DNA of 64,000 nucleotides from Warburgia ugandensis (GCA_035236585.1 CP141139.1:17190990-17254989), one strand, 5' to 3'. Positions 34,594 through 47,467 are shown, counted from the first letter of the stretch. Numbers and translations: made by a program. Notes: generated by a model not told the origin, from the letters alone.

Positions 34594-36199
34594 GCAAAGT
34601 CAGAAGAAGGGTGGCCAACCCTACAACCCTCCTAGCATAGTACCCACCGAGCAGAAGCACCTGTCATAAATAAGCAAATCATTAATCGAAAATAAAAAAT
34701 CCATGCATAATCATTCTCAATAAAACCAAATCAAGAGAGTAATTTATTATATTAACATCATGCATCGAAAAATCAGTGTATATCATCCTTAAATAATCAA
34801 ATTGATGCAACATAAAATGTGTTACAAAGTAGTGCATAAATCATGCACAAAAGGAGTAGCAAACATATAGGCAATACATGTTGAAAAGTAATCTCATGTA
34901 AACATTGTAGGACATAAAACCCATGCTTCAAAATTCTTAAGTAATACATTATGATTTATGAAATCATGGAAAATTCCCAAATGTAATCACCTACCTTAAA
35001 ATGTGGTACTCTAATCAGGTGCGTAAGCTATATCACGTCGTGCACTCTGATGTACCTGTCACATCATAAGTTATTAATCACTTGTTATTCTCACATCTCA
35101 AAATAAGCAAATCCAAGTGATAACTTACCTAATCTGGTAGTTAATCCTAGATTAATGGCTCAAGTCATCTAATTAACCCCCCATTAGGTCAATCTTGAAC
35201 TAGTTGTTGTTTTTCTAATATCCGGACCATCATTTGTCATCTTGGATTGTCAATCTATTCTATGATTCATTCAATTAATGTCCCTTAATCAATAGATGGT
35301 CAATCTCTTTCATCTCATGAAGTTTGGAGACGATTCAACTATTTGATCTCTCTTTATCACTTATAATTAATATCTAATCATCAATTCTAATTATTTTCAT
35401 CATAATCTACTTAATTTCTATGTTTGTTTAGTGATTTACAAGTATCTCCATGATTATGCATTGATCAAACAGTCAGATCACTCTCTGATAAACCAATCAT
35501 AGGGCACTTGATCAGATCAACGATCAAGATCATTTTTCTTCACAATCACTTGAGATCTACTCTTCTAACCCTCTAGATTATCTCATATTTGATTAATGTA
35601 ATCAGTTTCTAAGGCTTGATCATGCTTTGATCGGCCTAATCTAGGTCATTGAATAGTATTTCATGATTTGACAAATTTAAAAGTGATCAAATTAAAGTTT
35701 TCATCTCAAATTTAGGTCCACGTCGTCCTTACGATAGCAATAGATGTCTTGGATTATGATTTAGATCTCTGTAACTCCCAAAATCGAGCTTTTAGTGAAT
35801 GAACAGTTCAAAATAACCCAAAATTAATTAAATAACTGAACAGCATCATGGGGACGCACGTACAGAATACATCTCACATGTGTCACTGTCGCCGTGATGC
35901 ACACACATTCCACAGTGCTCAAAGATGACGTGCGCACCGCCCACATGCGCGCGTTACCTCCTGCACATCTCCAGTTGTGTCTTGGGTGTCTCGACGCATT
36001 TGCTGTTGTCAGAGATGACAACCAGACTCCGATCGCTGCCATCATTGCCCCCTTGCCCAAATTTTATGATTTTTATATCATTTTGACTGGATTTTCATGT
36101 ACATTCACTTTATGGTATTTTCATTCACTGATTTTGCATATTTCTGAGGCTTTTACTCGATTTTTCTCACATTTACAAAATTTTCTCCTTTTACTATTT

Positions 36200-36210
36200 C
36201 CCCCCCCCCC
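36200..36210. repeat. C-run of 11
   Basis: A homopolymer inside the outer 5' LTR, absent at the matching site of the other LTR (about 18340). Confidence 0.85.
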
Positions 36211-37015
36211 TTTTAGCCTTCTTAGCCGTTGGATCTCCATGAGTTTTCATGGGTTTGTTCCTTATTTCATCATGCACAAGATGAACGGTTCAGATCATCT
36301 ATCTGGCTCGGTTTCATTGGTTTACTTTCACACAATTGATAAGTCTGTTAAAAATGATAAACTCAATGGAACAAAGCCAAAAATGGGGAGAGGGGAAAAA
36401 TGATGACCTACCTCAGGTCAGGCTGGCAGGTTGGGGGAGAGCAAAGATCTGTCACGCGCACACGGAAAGAGCGTTGCGTTGTTGGCTGGCGTTGTCATTG
36501 CTGGTTGCACGAGGAACGAAGAGGAGTAATGGCGGGAGAGAATTATGAAGTGGGCATTAATGGGAAGGGGTGGCGCATTTAAAGTCCCCCACCTCACCCA
36601 TTATTATGATTTTAAAAAATTTTGTTTTTAATATAAAATTCTGATTTTATTTATTGTTGAGATGAGTACTAGCCATAAATGTTGGTAATCATCACTATGC
36701 ATATTTAATGCCCGTCATGTCATCAGTTTCAATGCCTGATCTCGTGGGCTCCCCCTATAAAATTACCATTCTACCTCTTCTATTTATTTAATTAAATAGG
36801 TAAATTAAAATAATTAGTCATTTTTTATTTGGTCTGCGATTTTACAGTTCTTAGTGGCGTTGAATTCCATTTCTCATGTACATTTCAAATATTAAGGTTT
36901 TAGCTTGTGATTTCATTTCTAAAATTTTCAAATCCCCAATTTCTCAATTTTCACAAATTTCCATAATTCCACTCAATTATGTATTTTTTATAATTTAAAA
37001 TTAGTAGGTATTATA

Positions 37016-38100
37016 GTATAAAATCACACCCTTACATTAATCTGATTGTCATAATTTTCTTCCCTATTAGTTTGCTCATCTGGTTTCCTAGTTAATTATC
37101 TTTTGAATTTGGTATATTCACGGTGATCATCAGCGAGGTAATTCATTGAACAGTGCACATGCAGGGGTAGAGATGATAAATACATTCCAGCTGATGCATT
37201 TTCTTAATTAAGACATGTCCAGCTGATCCACATATTGGGATCAACATATCATTAGATGAAATATGATTAAAGAAAGATGCTGGAGACATTCATTAATTAC
37301 ATTAACTTATACCTTTTGTTAATAGTTTTACTTCTGCAAGGAGTCGATGGTTTCATAACTAGAGATTTTGTAGTTTGAAATTGAATATCTTTGTCGCCTA
37401 AATTTTACTAGAGGTAGGACGTTTCTTTAGTTCAAATGAATTGTTAAACTTGCAGTCCATATGGGAGACTAACCAAATGTCCACCGGTAGATCCATGAGG
37501 AGACAAAATTGCTTAGGTCTTCTCTAACTTCCATCATTAACCAAGTTGCAAGCTATAGGCTTTTCGGCAAATTTTGGCTGTCTCAAGCTGTTGCTCTAAA
37601 ACCACAATGCAAATGAAGCATAGAGGAAAATAACACAAAACAACACGTGTTTCATCAGTGTGCTGTACATCTACGGAAGAACCCCGCAAGATATTAACTA
37701 CAGGATCATCATGGATGAAAAATAAAAGGTTAAGCTGTCTCAAGTCTGGTTATCAGCATTGTATAAATTAAAATCTGCAATTATCAGAAATTTGTGCGTT
37801 TACATCTGAGATGTTTTTTCTAAAATTCAACTTGATTAAATTCAAACACAACTATCCTCTCAAGAGAGAGTGGTTTACCTCTAGTCAAAACAGAGTCTTT
37901 ACCTCATATGTTAGACCCTTTCTATATCTCTAAGAACATGCCAATAACAATTTTAACCTTTCTACTTAAACCATCTGAAGTCAGTAGAGAAATTCTATTA
38001 CTTCGAAAGGTTATGTTGTACTAGGTATCTCTGATATCATGACTTATTGATACCCATAAATTTGTTCTTAAATATCAATCACATCAAAATATTTATGAAA
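37016..38100. other. Intergenic, right flank of the nested retrotransposon
   Basis: AT-rich, no gene recognised. The minus frame at 37537-37743 has no known motif. Confidence 0.4.
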
Positions 38101-38154
38101 ATTTCATCTTCAAATGCTATCACCCAGCACACACTGTTCTAAGCTTCCATATTT

Positions 38155-38400
38155 GTGCAACGCCATTTCCTCCTGGATGGACAAAATTTGCTTCGCGGAA
38201 CCATTAAATGTTTGTACGGATTGTCTTCTAGTCTTCATGGAAGATATTGTGGAAACATGTTCCATGAGTATACTTCAACATATCTTTCTCATGAGTATAC
38301 TTCAACAAAACTTGCTCGAGAATTGAATCAGGAACTTTTACATGATGCTAAGTTGTTGATTTTGGATAAAGCTCACGAAATTAATAGCAAGACCCTATAA
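38155..38400 (+). other. Unidentified 81-codon open frame with an internal repeat
   Basis: The frame reads into LARELNQELLHDAKLLILDKAHE and ends TAA. I do not recognise a family; the ILD.AHE text only loosely recalls a DEAH box and is not used as evidence. A 27-bp unit starting CATGAGTATACTTCAACA at 38263 is repeated at 38290, adding nine codons in frame. The same frame continues upstream without a stop for a short way. It could be a fragment of a broken gene or chance. Confidence 0.3.
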
Positions 38401-39147
38401 TCTTCCTTCGTCAGGCTCAAAGTCTAAACTAGGTCGCCAAGTTCATTCATCAAAATAGTCACCAAAACTGAAGTTTTCATACAGTCAGGTCATTTGCTGC
38501 CTCTTCCAGATGGTATCACTAGCACGTTGGGTAAAGTTAAAATTTCGTTTTTTATTTGCCAAAGTTATATTCTGTTTTATAATCTTAGAAGTTGTCTCCT
38601 GACTGGAATTCAATTCCGTTACTCCATCTTAATGACCTTCTACTTTTCCCTAAATAATGAACACCCACACTACGAGCAGCCTCAAGCCCTGATCACCCAG
38701 GAGAGAGGTTCCTTCTTGCGCCCCTCCGCTAGAGAACTTCTGCTCAACCTAGCCACCTTACAATAAAGACAATCTATAAGCCTCAACTATTTCAGTCTAT
38801 CTCAGAATCAGGACCCAAGAAAGATTATCCAAAAACTTAAATCAATCACCAATGAATATTTCATGATGTCCATGCAAACCTGATTCACTAATGACGTAAA
38901 CCGTTCTAGAGCAAATCCACCCAACAACAGGAATATGAAGTAATAAATCTTAAACAACAATCCTGACGGAATATTAACTCAAAAAAAGAGTCCAGATGAC
39001 TGAATATCTTCCCAAGCAGAAGTGCACCGAGTGTGAGCACGGCAAGATAATGGAACTTATTATGGTGCTCCTGATTTTCATCAAAGTTATGGTCTAAGAC
39101 ATGGAGCTTGTTTGATGCGACTTAGGTTCTTCCAGCTTCCATCAAAA
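38401..39147. other. Intergenic, nothing recognised
   Basis: No exon, RNA gene or repeat end can be supported. Confidence 0.4.
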
Positions 39148-39162
39148 AGCTTCTCAATAAGT

Positions 39163-39353
39163 AAAAAAAGCAGCCTGGTGCACACGAAGCTCTCATGTAC
39201 GGCAAATTCTGGGGAAGGGATGGACCACCAAGAGTTTAGAGTACACAGCCTTACCTTGCAATTTTACAAGAGGCTGTTTCCACAATTCGAAACTGTGACC
39301 CGTAGGTCACATGGTAACAACTCTACTATTGCACCAAAGCTCCCCTTCTAAAG
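39163..39353 (-). mobile_element. Au-type SINE
   Basis: On the minus strand: GGGGAGCTTTGGTGCAAT, TGACCTACGGGTCACAG, CAGCCTCTTGTAAAATTGCAAGGTAAGGCTG, TCCCTTCCCCAGAATT, GAGAGCTTCGTGTGCACCAGGCTGC, T-run. The flanking repeats AGCTTCTCAATAAGT (39148-39162) and AGCTTCTCAGTAAGT (39354-39368) differ at one base and are the target-site duplication. Confidence 0.9.
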
Positions 39354-39368
39354 AGCTTCTCAGTAAGT

Positions 39369-40409
39369 GCCATATTCAAAAGACTATGCTATTCCCAGTA
39401 GCAACTTGGGCCATTTCTAAGGAACATGGATGGGAGATTCTTTGAAGGTAAAGAACATATCTGTTTCTCGAAGTATATATGTTCCTGTATATCTTGTAGT
39501 AAAGCTTTCAATACGATTTCTGCACAAGATTTACAAAGGACTTGTTATAGAAGAACCTCCCTGTTTCTAAGGGTGGCTGGGTTCCTCCCTCTCCAGATTC
39601 CTTGAAATTGAAGATTTTGTTCTTGAATGGTCGATTTTATTGATAGAGAATTAGAAGCAAACCTAACTGAGGAGGTTCAAAGTGAACTTTTGGTAGATTA
39701 TCTTTGGGAACCAGCTCCCTATGGGTTGGGAGATTCATCTCAGACAACTCAGGCGCTTCTCTATTCCAGTTTTCAGGGCCCTCTAAGTTGATTCTGGCAT
39801 AGCAGAGGTGCAAGTTGCTTATATTAGTATTCAGTTTAGAAAAGCGTATTGGCAAAATTTTTGGAAGAGGAAAGGATATTGGGCTGCCTAAAGGCTTTAT
39901 CTTTAGCTAAATCTATTTAGTTATTTACTAAAATCTTCCTTTGAGGGAGAAGGATAGATTGTTAATGTGGATGATTTAGAAGATATAAGAGCTACAAAGC
40001 TCTCTCTCCTACTAACTTTTAGAAGGAGATTTTAGTAATGCCATTCAATACATTGAAGGTTACGAGGAGCATCCATGGGAATTTGAGGAATGGATCACAT
40101 GACACAGGTTCAGAGCTCTCTAGTGAAAGGATCAGCAACTGACATAGCAAAATCTAGCTAAAGCTGGTGTGAGTAGGAAATCCATGATCATGGTGAGGAG
40201 AAATACATCCCAGACTATTTAAGCTCCAAAATTCTAGATTTTACAGGTTGTTCTCCTAATGCTTTTTCTCTTCCTTTAAATGGTTGTAACTACCTAACTT
40301 TGGTCAGATTCTATAAGTATTTCTTTCTTAGTAGTATTCAAGTATTCAAAAACATCCAAAAACTAATAATTAAACGGAATGTAGGTGCTGTAGCTATGTG
40401 TTGACCATG
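39369..40409. other. Intergenic, nothing recognised
   Basis: A minus frame at 39637-39855 has no known motif. No other signal. Confidence 0.4.
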
Positions 40410-40548
40410 CACCCTCGCATCGTATAATGTCGTATGTATCTGTCAAAACACCTGAGATCTTTGCAGAAACAGCATCCCATAAGCATTGGCAACTGGCCAT
40501 GCAAGAGGAAATAGATGCCTTACAAACAACAAGAAGATCTTCATATTG
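40410..40548 (+). mobile_element. Copia-type pol fragment
   Basis: The plus frame reads VKTPEIFAETASHKHWQLAM then QEEIDALQTT, then a stop. This is the conserved start of the Copia reverse transcriptase region (P..F.EA..H.HW..AM.EEI.AL). Only about 45 codons are recognisable, with no LTR nearby, so it is an isolated scrap. Confidence 0.7.
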
Positions 40549-42497
40549 ATAAACACAAGAGGGTGACAAATCGGAGAAACGAGATTTCTCCATCATAAAT
40601 GCATATTAACATTAAGGATTTAGCTAAAATGGTCTTCCAAATGAGAGCTCATGTAATATCTTACTCTCAACAGTTAACATCCAAGTGTCACTAAATAACA
40701 ACTAGATGTAGAATTTCATATCACTACATGTTGTACAATGGAAGGCTGCTATGAATGTCAAATAGTTCGTCACTATCTTGAAGACTACCGTCAACTGACT
40801 AAGCTTTGTGCAATACTGTGTGCCTGGTTATCAAGTTGATGAGTTATAGATTACATCAACGAGCTGACTTGCTCCAATATGTTTGCTATTATGGGATGAG
40901 CACACAAACATCCTCCTGCATAGATTACTTGATGTAACTTCTTTTTTGGATCATTTGGCTTTCATAGCATATGAAGACTAATTAATGGCTCCCTCTCTAA
41001 TCACTTAGGTGCTCCATATAAATGATGAAGAAAGTGAGACAAATTATTAAAGGCATTCATTTAATTCATCTATTTCAGAATGAGGATGCAATTACTGGTG
41101 CAGGTTGTCAGTTGTTGATCAATTGATCTATCATCGGTTAAATTGCCGGACCTCATTCTGATCATAATTTTCCCCTTTTGGCCGACGCTTACAAAGTACT
41201 GGTGCTAAAGATTTTCTCGTACGCCATTTTGATTGGAAGTAGAAAGTACGAGAGAGGTAGCTCCAAGTTGGTACGAATAGACTGAGATATGCAAAAGTCG
41301 GTCTATACATTTTCCTTCCTTTTATGACATTTCGCTAAAATCTAGGACATGCTAAGGTTCAAAATTTACGATCCTAAGTGCGATCAATGTGTGGCATGGG
41401 ACATTGTTTCACGGTATTTGACTTGGCTCGTCCCATCCATTGTTGAACTTTTTGGAGTATGTGCTTCCTCAAAACCAGGCAAAGCCCTCGACAGAAATTT
41501 GTGGCCTCCAACTTGTTCTCAGCTTTCTCAGAATCTGTTAGTAGAGCCCATTGGACCAGATCTATTACCTGATGCGCATATATCGAACCACTTCTTGTCC
41601 GTTGGGAATTCAACTTGTGGACCATTTATGCCACACAAGCACCAATTCAAATGTAGTACTGATTAAATGGTCTTGGGCTTTCAACAGTACAAACCAATTA
41701 CATTGAACCCTTGCCACCCTAGAATAGAAGATATAGGCAGCGCATCTAACTCTCAGTTTTGAACACCATGGCTTAAAAATCGTTTTCAGTTCCAGGTATG
41801 CCAAAATGACTTGGGACACATCCAAACCAAAACCATGTCTCCTTTATAACCTTATAGAAAAAGGCCACTAAGCCTGCTTGCAACATCGTTGTTTCTCTTT
41901 TAACCGGCTCGTTGCCAGGTTGATGATAGTTCCAACTTGCGGTAGCTAGCAAATTCTAAAACATGAAGGTGAGTCGAATCAGGTATTTTGTAGTTTTAGA
42001 TTGAATGACTTCGCTATGATATTATTCTAGGAATATAACGGCTGATGCATGCTAGAAAAACTCTTTAACTAACAAGATGATGTGAGAGGCTGGCGTATGA
42101 AATTGACTATATGATGAATGTTACAAAACATTAGGAGATGTTCATAAAAAAGGCCCAGCTGTTAAACAAGCTTGGGATCAAGCAACTCTATATACCTTGA
42201 AATTTGTAATAAAACAGAAACAAAACCTCATTATGTGATAGTCATAGAGGACACAGAAATGATTCTGAGGCAAAAATCCTCCTAATATTGCCAAGTCTAC
42301 CGAAGAAAGGATATAATCGCCATTTTGTCATAGAGACACGGGTAGCCATACAACGAATGAATGGGCATTAGCGCACCGTGAAATTAAGAGAAAGTTCACA
42401 GAAATCCCTTAACACAGGCTGTATGACATGTTGATGTTGCCTATTACCTGTCACACATGTTTAAAGAAGGCAAAAAACTAACCACCATGTTTTAATT
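40549..42497. other. Intergenic, nothing recognised
   Basis: A plus frame at 41349-41666 (105 codons) overlaps minus frames and has no known domain. I see no gene. Confidence 0.4.
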
Positions 42498-42850
42498 AGT
42501 AGTGAATTCATCGTCAAGTCAAAAAGAAAATTTTGAAAAAGATTACAGATATAATCTTTTATCACATAAATATATTAATTATGAGAATAAAAACCATTCA
42601 GTAGCCCTGTTACCGATAAACAGAAGCTCAGAGATTTCCTACAATTATAATACACCTGAACTCGAATTATTTTATGTGTGGGAGAATAGAACTATTAGTG
42701 ATTATCTATGCAAAGAGTTTATTATGGATATAGGTAAGAATTAGGATAGAAAATATTTTGAGAGGAGAATTCTTAATTTTTTTCTTAGAAAAAATATTGA
42801 TATTGACACCTGGACCAATGAAAGGAATAGATGGGTTGAAAAAGGCGTGT
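42498..42850 (+). pseudogene. ycf1: Nuclear copy of a chloroplast ycf1 fragment
   Basis: The translation FEKDYRYNLLSHKYINYENK, then EISYNYNTPELE, the SDYLCKEFIMDIGKN stretch, and after a stop [23 protein letters not shown], follows the order and wording of the 3' part of plastid ycf1 (usually KNPDRKYFDW.ILNF.LRK..DIE.W). A TAG sits where Pro is expected (42742-42744). Both sides return to unrelated nuclear sequence, so this is plastid DNA inserted in the nucleus. In the plastid the gene product has been assigned to the TIC translocon; this copy is not functional. Confidence 0.85.
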
Positions 42851-44336
42851 AAGTGAACTAACTGCATTTTGGTTTAGAAGACTAAAACATCAAGAAATTT
42901 CCTCTTGTGTTCTTTTCATGCGATTTCATATATCTTAACATGTTCATGCAACTCCACAACATCAAAACACCATTCTGTTTGCCCTAGAAACGGAGATAGT
43001 CTTGCCATTGTCAACTTAAAGATAAGGAAAAGGTAAGGGGACTTGCTGAAGTTGTTAGGCAATGAGACACATCATCTAGAGTGAAGGGGTCGAGCAAGCT
43101 TTCCTTGTTTCAATTATGGCCACTACTACGATCCACAAAAATGCCCATATCGTTTTAATATGCAAATTTCTGTTTACAGGAACGAATTATGAAAGAGTAT
43201 TACTTTCTACGAGAGAAGTCTGGAGCAGAAAACACGTGTCTAGTGGTTGTTTTTGTCATCCGGACAGGATGATCTATGCTATCTTTCAATGTGATCTCTG
43301 TCACGGTGTTAGCGGTTCTTAAGATGAAATAATAAGCTGATACAAGATGAGGTGATATGAGATTTAGCTTGAGATTGACCAAATTAGGAGTAGGATGACA
43401 GATAATTTAAATTAATCACGAGTTAAGATGAGATAATTTTTATCTCCACTCATCTCTAGCATTACTAACAGTGAAATGAGATGATGCCATATTTTCTCAT
43501 CTCACCTCAAGCACCACTAACAATAATATGTCCATATCATGTTAGATCATCTCGTCTCGTCCAAGTCTAAGGACAACTGATCCCCTGTAATACTATACCT
43601 GACCACCAAAAACATCCACAAGGTTGCCCATCATTTATTTATTTCTTTATTGGTAAAGTTACTGATTGGTTTACCACCCACTGAAACCTGCTAGTGGAGG
43701 AATGTTCTAAAGACAACTAACTATAACACTTTGTATAAGTGGATTAGCTGATCCAAGTGCTGTGAAATGATAGCTTTTTAAGATTCTTCTCCAGTGCAAT
43801 AACTTCTTATGTTTGCCCATCTTGACTCTGGACAAGGCAACCAATCCTATAATTACCTAATGGTACTTCATTGCTTAAATATATGGTTTTATATCACTGA
43901 TTCTCCACACTGATAATGGAAAGTAAGAGGTTACCTACCAAAAAAAAAAGAAAGTAAGACGTTGCTTTGTGAACAAATATTCTATTTATATTTAATATTA
44001 CTACTTCTCTGTCTCATTATAAATAATAATACACTATTTACTCTTCCTTCTACTCTTTCAACGGATTTCTCAACAGAACTAATCTAGCTAATTTTTAAAC
44101 TATAGAGTGGAATGTGAGTGATCTCATCGTTTATTCAATTGAGTAACTTTTTTCTTGAAATTTAAACTCCTCTTTTTTCTATTTTTCTGGAGTAATTTGG
44201 AGTTTCCAAATAAGTGGAACTACAATATCAACATTTTCTCTCAACGCGTATATTACCCTCTTCACCTTACCTTTTTTTTTTTTTTCTTAATTTTTTATTG
44301 TATTAGGAGGTGTTTATGTATAACCCATAATTCATG
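42851..44336. other. Intergenic with possible MITE remains
   Basis: At 43340-43560 are repeated GATGAGATGAGAT words on both strands. At 43995-44060 the text CTCTGTCTCATTATAAATA resembles the Stowaway-type CTCCCTCCGTCCCATAATAA start, but no matching second end was found. Confidence 0.3.
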
Positions 44337-44710
44337 AGCTCCTGGTTTTACTAATCTGATCATTGAGGGTGACTCTCTCAGTGTTAATTATCAGGTGGCT
44401 CCTCGGAGGTTCTGGAGTTAAATGTCTAATTCAAGCTAATTTAACGCATGTCCAGGTTCAACTCAGGCATGTCGAGAGGGCAACAATGATGCTGCTGATT
44501 TGATGGCTCGCGAGGGAGTGCAGCTGTGACATGTTAGAGAAAAGTTCTTCTAGTATCTCTGTTTCTCCCTTGTACGTTTTGAAATGCTCGCTGTAGAGTT
44601 CTCCAATGTTTTATGGAGCGGTTCTTCTGAGTCTCTTGTTGTGAGACTTTTGTTTGGCCTCTGTATTTGATCAACTCGATCAGGTTGGAGATGAATAAAC
44701 TACCATTCAA
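44337..44710 (+). mobile_element. 5'-truncated L1-type LINE, RNase H end and 3' tail
   Basis: The plus frame reads NLIIEGDSLSVNYQVAPRRF, and a shifted frame then reads QLRHVEREGNNDAADLMARE, both conserved parts of the L1 RNase H (EGDS; R.GN..AD.LA). About 170 bp later comes the typical L1 3' end ATGAATAAACTACC with an A-rich tail. At least one frame break. Confidence 0.8.
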
Positions 44711-46273
44711 AAGGGAAAAAGAAACAAGATAAAAGCGGGTGATATAAGGCCTTAAGTCCACGCTTCAAACCCATGACCTAAGCACAGGAGAGGCCATTGC
44801 AGTAAAAGTGCGGTAGGACTTAGGTTCACCTTTCCCTTCAGCGCTAATTGCCACGAGTCTTTTCCCAATGCTCCCTTACCATGTGTTTCTGTAGACATAT
44901 TAAATGTGATGGACTTTATGTTAATCAGCACAAAAATGATTAATATACCATGGATCCTGTAATTGTAGGCTCCGCTCATATAGACATGTGGGATAGCTTT
45001 TGGAGAGATCCCAGCCAGCCATCATATAAGTTCTATCTCAGATAGGCTACACACCAGAAATCACGACAATTGAATGATCTTATCCTATGGTACTCCTGAG
45101 TTGTAAAATCACAGCCATTAGTCTCTTGCGTCTAAAATAACAAATGTGTAGAGTAATTAAATGGTCATGACTTTTGGTGTGTAGCCCATCGCAGACAAGA
45201 CCTGATGAATGACTAATTAGATTGCCGAACAAATGCTCTAGAGAGGGGCCAACAAAGTCTCATCCCTAAACGAGCCTGGAACTACCAAGAATGAATGGGA
45301 AAATCGTTGCAGATAATATAAATAGGGACAAATGATTCCAAGAAAAGAGACATGTAGTGTACGGAATCATAAATTTCACGTATGGCATGGTACCCAAACT
45401 CAAAATGTGGATTTGCCCAGAAGGAACCAACCGATATGCCGAAAGCCCCGGTACAGATGGAACACGTCATTCCACGACTTCTTCAAGACACCACAAATGA
45501 ACCAACCAAATATTTAGCAGAACAAATGAGACATTTGAACTCCTGATCAAATTTTCAAACACACAATAGTAATAGACGAGTCACATTTATTGGATATAAG
45601 TGGAGAAGCTGGCAACAGGTACATAAGGTAAAAAATGCCATATAAAAGAACGATATTATTTAACATCTAGTAGTCTCATCAATGCTTAAGGCTCTAATTA
45701 GGGATGCCAAAGTATCAAGCTAATCCGAGAACTCAACCCGAACTGACCTGTCCGGGTCGGGTTAGGGCCAAGAAAGTTATGACCTGAGTTGGGATGGGGT
45801 CAGAAAATATGATCCGAATCTACATTTGGGTTGGGTTAGGGCACTGATCTGAAAAACAAGGGGCCCCAAATATTTTTTCATGTATTTATATATTGATTAA
45901 AATGCCTGGATATATTTTTCTAAATGTGTAAAATTTCCTAAATCAATTTCCCATAACAATGGTCAAAAGCGCCGGAATTGATGGAACGTGTCAAGTCAAA
46001 TTCCTTAAACAAGTGTTCCATACTAGTACTGGGTCCCTTGGATTTCATGCTACAAGTTCAGCCTACTCAAGATCGTAAGATATTGCCTTACTTCCTCACC
46101 AATGTACACAGCGGCGGCACTCTATACGAGGTAACTTCTCCAAAGGTCATCCTTCCCATGATTCAAGCCTAGATAGCGGTGGGAGCTTTCACATGAGCAC
46201 CTGAGCACCAAGTAGCCCCCTTGGAAGAATAGAGATTGAATGGATAGCATAAAAAGACTTGTCTTAATGCAAG
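44711..46273. other. Intergenic with a possible hAT-type MITE
   Basis: 45695-45870 holds TAGGGATGCCAAAG and repeated GGGTCGGGTTAGGG/GGGTTGGGTTAGGG motifs, as in common plant hAT-derived MITEs that start TAGGGGTG.CAA. Ends and duplication were not fixed. No genes seen. Confidence 0.3.
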
Positions 46274-46525
46274 TTATGTTTCGATCCCGTCATGCGGTTT
46301 GCTAATGCTGAAGCAGACTGTGTAGCTGGGGAAGGTGTATGCGTGTGTGAGAGGGAGGTTCTTAGTAGTATCCCTTTTGTTTTGGTTCTGAGGCTGAGAA
46401 GAAGGGTATCTCCTTGTTTTTGTCTACTAGGATGTGTAAGCCTTTTTGACTGGTGATATACTTGGATCAGCTCGATTTAGTTATATGTGATGCTTTAATA
46501 AAGTTTTCACCGAAGAATAAAAGAG
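46274..46525 (+). mobile_element. 5'-truncated L1-type LINE tail
   Basis: The plus frame reads VMRFANAEADCVAGEGV (RNase H end R.AN.EAD), and the 3' end TTTAATAAAGTTTTCACCGAAG matches plant L1 ends, with an A-rich tail after it. Only about 250 bp remain. Confidence 0.7.
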
Positions 46526-47443
46526 ACCCTCACCTCCCTGACTCCAAACAAACAGAGAGAAAAAAGAGACGGCAAAGAAGAGGAAAAACGAGGAAAGCTC
46601 TGTTTTCTTTATTCTATAATTTTCAGATTAGACGTAAAAGGCTCGTTCTAGTCTCCTAAAACCTTTAATAGAACCAAGCCTAAAAGTAAGGAAGAACGTA
46701 ATGTTATTATCAAAACCAGGGAATATGAATGTCATACTCTTCAATATGTTATGAGTCTAATCGTCTTTGAATAACGAAATCTATTTTTAAAAAAAGCCCA
46801 CTTATAGATTTCTTGCTCTGAACTTTAAAATGCTACAAAAATCTGACATCTTGATGAATTGTATGTGACTTGACAAATTTTAAAACTTTTTTGGGAAACT
46901 ATGTGCATTTCCCATCCAGCCTAGTGGGAAAAGTCTGAAGAAGGGTGCTGAAAATCAACCTGTTTTTTACTTGGGTCAGCCCTTTTTGTTGGGAGAGATG
47001 GAGAGAGTTAGAGAGAGAAAAGGGTGGCCCGAGTAAGAAACAGGGTGTATAAATCAGCACCCTTTCAAAATTTGAATTTACAACTCATTGAGCTTTTCTT
47101 TTTCTTATTTTCTTCAGAAAACTTCAATGTTTCCCGAACAACTTGCAATTATACAAACGTCGGAATTTTGTAACGTCTTAATCGGTGTATGCTGAACGTA
47201 CGCTGACAAATACCGATTACTAGAATAAACTCACGTTTTGCTGAATGGAGGTTAGCTGAAGACTATATACGTTAGTCAAATGTCATAGTGAAAAACGGAA
47301 AGGAATTCGGCATCTTCTTTTGATCACCTCAAAATCTGGGGACGTTGTCAAATGGATTTAGCTCCAAGTGAGCATGAATCCGTTAAAAAAGTACAAGTTT
47401 TATACCAGTATTTAATGAGGGCCATTCCCAAACCGGATGCGAG

Positions 47444-47467
47444 GAGAGAGAGAGAGAGAGAGAGAGA
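47444..47467. repeat. GA microsatellite, 12 units
   Basis: An unbroken run, 160 bp left of a second GA run. Confidence 0.95.

Larger units (their letters stand above)
15635..37015 (-). mobile_element. Outer Ty3/gypsy LTR retrotransposon, interrupted by a second element
   Basis: Two copies of one long LTR (15635-19164 and 33340-37015) frame an internal region read on the minus strand. A primer site lies beside the right LTR and a polypurine tract beside the left one. Internal remains are 30094-33339 (gag and part of pol) and 19165-19768 (3' end); between them sits a complete younger element. The left LTR lacks about 98 bp at its outer end, so no target-site duplication can be shown. The element is decayed and lacks recognisable RNase H and integrase sequence. 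Confidence 0.85.
33340..37015 (-). repeat. Outer element 5' LTR (3676 bp)
   Basis: Begins TGAGACACCTTGGG and ends AGGTATTATA, where the other LTR has AGGTATTACA; the last C has mutated. It contains an expanded ATC repeat at 34543-34593. Open frames (for example 35894-36403) are LTR sequence, not genes. Confidence 0.9.

Noticed and set aside
35894..36403. A 169-codon plus frame
   Set aside because: It lies in the outer 5' LTR, and the matching part of the other LTR has a different, broken frame.
43995..44150. Stowaway-type MITE
   Set aside because: Only one end-like sequence seen; no inverted partner or TA duplication found.
44706..44840. Another SINE, because of GCTTCAAACCCATGACCT
   Set aside because: The rest of the Au landmarks are missing; the match is limited to a short B-box-like word.
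45695..45870. hAT-type MITE with GGGTCGGGTT motifs
   Set aside because: The style fits, but no inverted ends or 8-bp duplication could be fixed, so it is kept only as a note on the spacer.
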